A stretch of 8,508 nucleotides of DNA from Actinomycetales bacterium (GTDB lineage: Bacteria > Actinomycetota > Actinomycetes > Actinomycetales > Microbacteriaceae): positions 1 through 8,508 of the forward strand of contig JAGWUG010000025.1 of NCBI GenBank assembly GCA_028868555.1. Direction: 5' to 3'. Below are positions 6,226 to 8,508 of this stretch, in pieces. The notes under the pieces were generated by a model, which ran no database searches, was not told where the DNA came from, and saw only the letters and a program-made list of their open reading frames with translations. The position numbers and the translations under genes are program-made. How positions within the stretch are numbered: the first letter of the stretch is position 1; each line of letters starts with the position of its first letter.

Positions 6226-6241
6226 CGGTCAGGACTGACCG
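6226..6241. promoter_or_regulatory. Palindromic operator candidate upstream of the transporter
   Basis: CGGTCAGGACTGACCG is an inverted repeat with perfect 7-bp arms around GA, 35 bases before the start codon of the binding protein. It has no resemblance to the palindromes at 1578-1612, so a different regulator is likely. It could also form a short leader hairpin. Confidence 0.45.
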
Positions 6242-6263
6242 ACCATTTTGCAGTGACGCAAAC

Positions 6264-6271
6264 AAAAGGAG
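6264..6271 (+). promoter_or_regulatory. Ribosome binding site that sets the binding-protein start
   Basis: AAAAGGAG sits 5 bases before ATG at 6277. Together with the signal peptide that begins there, it rules out the in-frame upstream ATG at 6184. Confidence 0.85.
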
Positions 6272-6276
6272 ATGTA

Positions 6277-7818
6277 ATGAATCGCATCACGATTCGTCGT
6301 TTTGCCGCAGGTGCGGTAGCGGCGGCTCTGGTACTCACTGGCCTTTCTGCCACCACCAGCGCAAGCGCGGCAACCCGCGCCCTGGTCATCGGTCTGGGAT
6401 CTGACCCAGCACCAACCACTTACGACCCAGTGGCCTATTCGGCTGGACAGCGTCTTTTCTATGAGTCGCTTTACGACTCACTGTTCTACCCAGACGGCAA
6501 GGGTGGTGAGAACCCAGGTCTGGCAACCAGCTACACAGTAGGCGCCGACAAGAAGTCCATCGTCCTGAACCTTCGCACCGGAGTTAAGTTCTCTGACGGT
6601 TCCACTTTCAGCGGTGACACCGTTAAGGCAAACCTTGGCCGCGCAATCACCGCAACCAAGGACGACAACCTGGCCTCGTACCAGATCTTCGAAAAGGGCG
6701 GCAGCAGCGAGATCACCTCGGTGACCGCGAGCGGCAACAGCGCCACCATCAACTTCGCCAAGGCGCAGGGCGACATCCCAAGCCTGTTCACCGGCGTTGC
6801 CGGCATGATGGTTTCGAGCGCTGCTGCGGCAAACCCTGCATCGCTGAAGCTTGCACCAGTGGGCTCGGGTCCATACGTGCTTTCCAAGGCCGGAACCATC
6901 AAGGGTTCCAGCTACAAGGAGACCAAGAACACCGGACACTGGAACTCCAACAGCTACAAGGCAACCAGCCTGCTGTACCGTATCTACCTGAACGGTCAGG
7001 CCGGAGCCAACGCTCTCGCAACCGGTCAGATTGATATCTACGACCGCATCAACTCGGCCCAGGTAGCCTTCCTAACCAAGGTCCACGCCGGCATCAACTC
7101 CATGGGTGGTCACGTATTCTGGCTCAACTTCTGGAACGGTGGCCAGAACCCTCCTGGACACGCAATCGCAGGCAACAAGAACGTCCGCCTTGCCCTCAGC
7201 TACGCAACCGACCGCGCAGCACTGGTCAAGCAGCTGTTCCCTGGAGACCGTCCAACCGCCAACTTCATCCCTAAGGGTGCATCTGGCTACGACGCTTCCC
7301 TGGAGAGCGCCTACGCCTACAGCCCAACCAAGGCAAAGCAGCTGCTTGCTGACGCTGGTGTGAAGAACCTGACCCTCGAGACCATCATTGGTCCGGGAGA
7401 TGTTGCCTACGCACAGGCGCTCACCGCACAGTGGGCCAAGGTTGGCGTAACCCTGAAGGCCAAGGTCTTCTCGTCCATCGATGAGCTCTTCGGCGCAGTT
7501 GGCTCCGAGCCATTCGGTTTCTTCGACACCGTGGTTTCGAACCCTGCGGGCTTCGCTGCCGGTGTCCTGGTTTACGGATTCGGTAACTTCCTCGGAACCA
7601 AGAACGACGCAGTCAACGGCAGCCTGGGTGCAGCTCTGGGTGCTCCTTCGAACGCAACCCTGAAGGCACTCAACGATGCACTGGTAAACGAGGCCTGGAT
7701 CATTCCAATCCGCGAGGGCTTCGACTACTCGGGATACAACGCCAAGACCGTCAAGCAGCCAGCAGTTGGCGTTGATGGAACCGTTGTCCCGATGCTCTCG
7801 GACATCTCGTTCAAGTAA
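6277..7818 (+). CDS. ABC transporter substrate-binding protein, family 5 (peptide/oligosaccharide type)
   Basis: This 513-residue protein begins with a Sec signal peptide: a basic start (MNRITIRRF), a hydrophobic core, and a likely cut after ASA at residues 29-31. Family 5 features are LNLRTGVKFSDGSTFSGDTV (97-116), VGSGPYVL (195-202) and NVRLALSYATDR (302-313), and the length is normal. Such proteins capture peptides, nickel or oligosaccharides outside the membrane and hand them to DppBC-type permeases. The permease gene that follows fits. No lipobox cysteine is seen: the spot reads VLTGLSA rather than LTGC, so the mature protein has no obvious lipid anchor, unusual for a single-membrane Gram-positive cell. 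The substrate is not evident; the neighbouring glycoside operon makes a glycoside or oligosaccharide possible (inference). The start at 6277 follows from its ribosome site and signal peptide. Confidence 0.92.
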   Translation: MNRITIRRFAAGAVAAALVLTGLSATTSASAATRALVIGLGSDPAPTTYDPVAYSAGQRLFYESLYDSLFYPDGKGGENPGLATSYTVGADKKSIVLNLRTGVKFSDGSTFSGDTVKANLGRAITATKDDNLASYQIFEKGGSSEITSVTASGNSATINFAKAQGDIPSLFTGVAGMMVSSAAAANPASLKLAPVGSGPYVLSKAGTIKGSSYKETKNTGHWNSNSYKATSLLYRIYLNGQAGANALATGQIDIYDRINSAQVAFLTKVHAGINSMGGHVFWLNFWNGGQNPPGHAIAGNKNVRLALSYATDRAALVKQLFPGDRPTANFIPKGASGYDASLESAYAYSPTKAKQLLADAGVKNLTLETIIGPGDVAYAQALTAQWAKVGVTLKAKVFSSIDELFGAVGSEPFGFFDTVVSNPAGFAAGVLVYGFGNFLGTKNDAVNGSLGAALGAPSNATLKALNDALVNEAWIIPIREGFDYSGYNAKTVKQPAVGVDGTVVPMLSDISFK

Positions 7819-7830
7819 CAACCAACTAGG

Positions 7831-7864
7831 AGTGTGGGGGTGCGCCTAGGCGCACCCCCACACT
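7831..7864. terminator. 34-bp perfect palindrome between binding protein and permease
   Basis: The arms AGTGTGGGGGTGCGCC and the complement meet at a central TA, giving a fully symmetric 34-bp palindrome 12 bases after the binding-protein stop and 19 bases before the permease start. The transcript would form a very stable hairpin without a U-tail. It most likely acts as a partial terminator or 3' stabiliser that keeps the binding protein more abundant than the permease; a full terminator is possible. Confidence 0.7.
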
Positions 7865-7883
7865 TACCTATAGAAAGCAACAA

Positions 7884-8508
7884 ATGATTCTCAAGCTCAT
7901 CGGCAAGCGCCTTGGTATGGGTGTGCTCACCCTGCTGGCGGCTGCCCTGATCACCTTCTTCCTGGTGCACCTGCAGAAGGGCAGCCCCGGTGTGATCATC
8001 GGTGGCATGGGTGCCACAAAAGACAAGATCTGGCAGATCGATGAGCAAATCGGCTGGCACCAGCCGCTCTGGCAGCAGTTCTTCAACTGGCTGGTAAACA
8101 TCCTTCAGGGCAACCTGGGCAACTCCTACATCGATGGTCGCAACCTGAGTGACGAGATCATCACTCGAATCTCGGTGACCGCAACCCTCGCGCTCGGCGC
8201 AGTGGTCGTGCTGTCTATCCTCGGTGTCTTGGTCGGCGTAATCGCCGCGGTTCGTGGCGGCATCGTTGACCGCATCCTCAACTCATCCTCGGCGTTCATA
8301 TTTGCGCTGCCTCCCTACTGGCTTGCCGTGCTGCTAGTCCTGGTCTTCGCGGTGTTCAACCCTTGGCTCCCAGCCACCGGCTACATCATGTTTGCCGACG
8401 ACCCAGTGGGCTGGGCGCAGTCACTGATTCTCCCCGTGATGGCCCTCGCAATTCCGAGCGCGGCCGGTCTGGCTCGTTCAACTCGCGCAGCCATGCTTGA
8501 GGCCTACA
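7884..8508 (+). CDS. ABC transporter permease, DppB/OppB type, N-terminal part
   Basis: The first 208 residues are present; the gene runs off the window. An N-terminal membrane span (about residues 11-30, GMGVLTLLAAALITFFLVHL) is followed by an extracytoplasmic segment with GNLGNSY (76-82), characteristic of DppB-like permeases. Then come spans at about 98-122, 135-158 and 178-198. SAAGLARSTRAAMLEAY at the edge is the beginning of the cytoplasmic EAA loop that docks the ATPase. It is the membrane partner of the binding protein upstream, 65 bases away. The ribosome site is weak (GAAAG at 7873-7877), which with the upstream palindrome suggests lower expression than the binding protein. A second permease and ATPases are expected downstream. 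Confidence 0.92.
   Translation, partial: MILKLIGKRLGMGVLTLLAAALITFFLVHLQKGSPGVIIGGMGATKDKIWQIDEQIGWHQPLWQQFFNWLVNILQGNLGNSYIDGRNLSDEIITRISVTATLALGAVVVLSILGVLVGVIAAVRGGIVDRILNSSSAFIFALPPYWLAVLLVLVFAVFNPWLPATGYIMFADDPVGWAQSLILPVMALAIPSAAGLARSTRAAMLEAY

Noticed and set aside
6184..6276. Upstream in-frame start for the binding protein at 6184
   Set aside because: It would bury the signal peptide behind 31 residues; ATG at 6277 has a strong AAAAGGAG site 5 bases ahead and starts directly with the signal sequence.
7072..7821. Minus-strand open frame of 249 codons opposite the binding protein
   Set aside because: It lies wholly within a strongly supported binding-protein gene and shows no domain or start signal.

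Overview
The window fits a high-GC Gram-positive bacterium, most likely an actinobacterium of the Microbacteriaceae type. The grounds are GC-rich coding sequence with many C/G-ending codons, actinobacterial-looking ABC transporter and ROK proteins, and an operon layout resembling the C-glycoside degradation cluster described in Microbacterium. This placement is inferred from style and gene content; no rRNA is present to confirm it.

Layout. Positions 1-210 hold the end of a sugar ABC permease (CUT1/MalG type). It converges, across a strong shared hairpin (224-254), on a minus-strand ROK-family repressor (270-1547). A 150-bp divergent control region (1548-1697) carries a promoter whose -35/-10 spacer is filled by a perfect palindrome, plus a second palindrome and a leader hairpin. 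From it runs a tightly packed plus-strand operon of five genes (1698-6067): a GMC/pyranose-oxidase-like flavoprotein, then two consecutive beta/alpha pairs. Each pair has a small DUF6379-type protein followed by a TIM-barrel 'sugar phosphate isomerase/epimerase-like' protein. The operon ends at a terminator (6089-6126). After a 150-bp control region comes a family 5 solute-binding protein (6277-7818), a 34-bp perfect palindrome (7831-7864), and the start of a DppB-type permease that runs off the window (7884-8508).

How the genes work together (inference from family knowledge). In the known CarA/CarB/CarC and Dgp/Dfg systems, the flavoprotein oxidises a glycoside at C3 of the sugar. A metal-dependent alpha/beta deglycosidase then uses the resulting acidity to break the glycosidic bond, even a C-C bond, by beta-elimination. 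Here one oxidase feeds two complete and clearly diverged alpha/beta complexes, which is the most interesting feature of the window. The pairs may serve two aglycone classes. Alternatively, one may cleave and the other may process or hydrate the eliminated keto-sugar. The ROK protein probably senses a pathway sugar and controls the operon, and the flanking transporters may bring in glycosides or oligosaccharides. Together the region looks like a glycoside uptake and non-hydrolytic deglycosylation locus.
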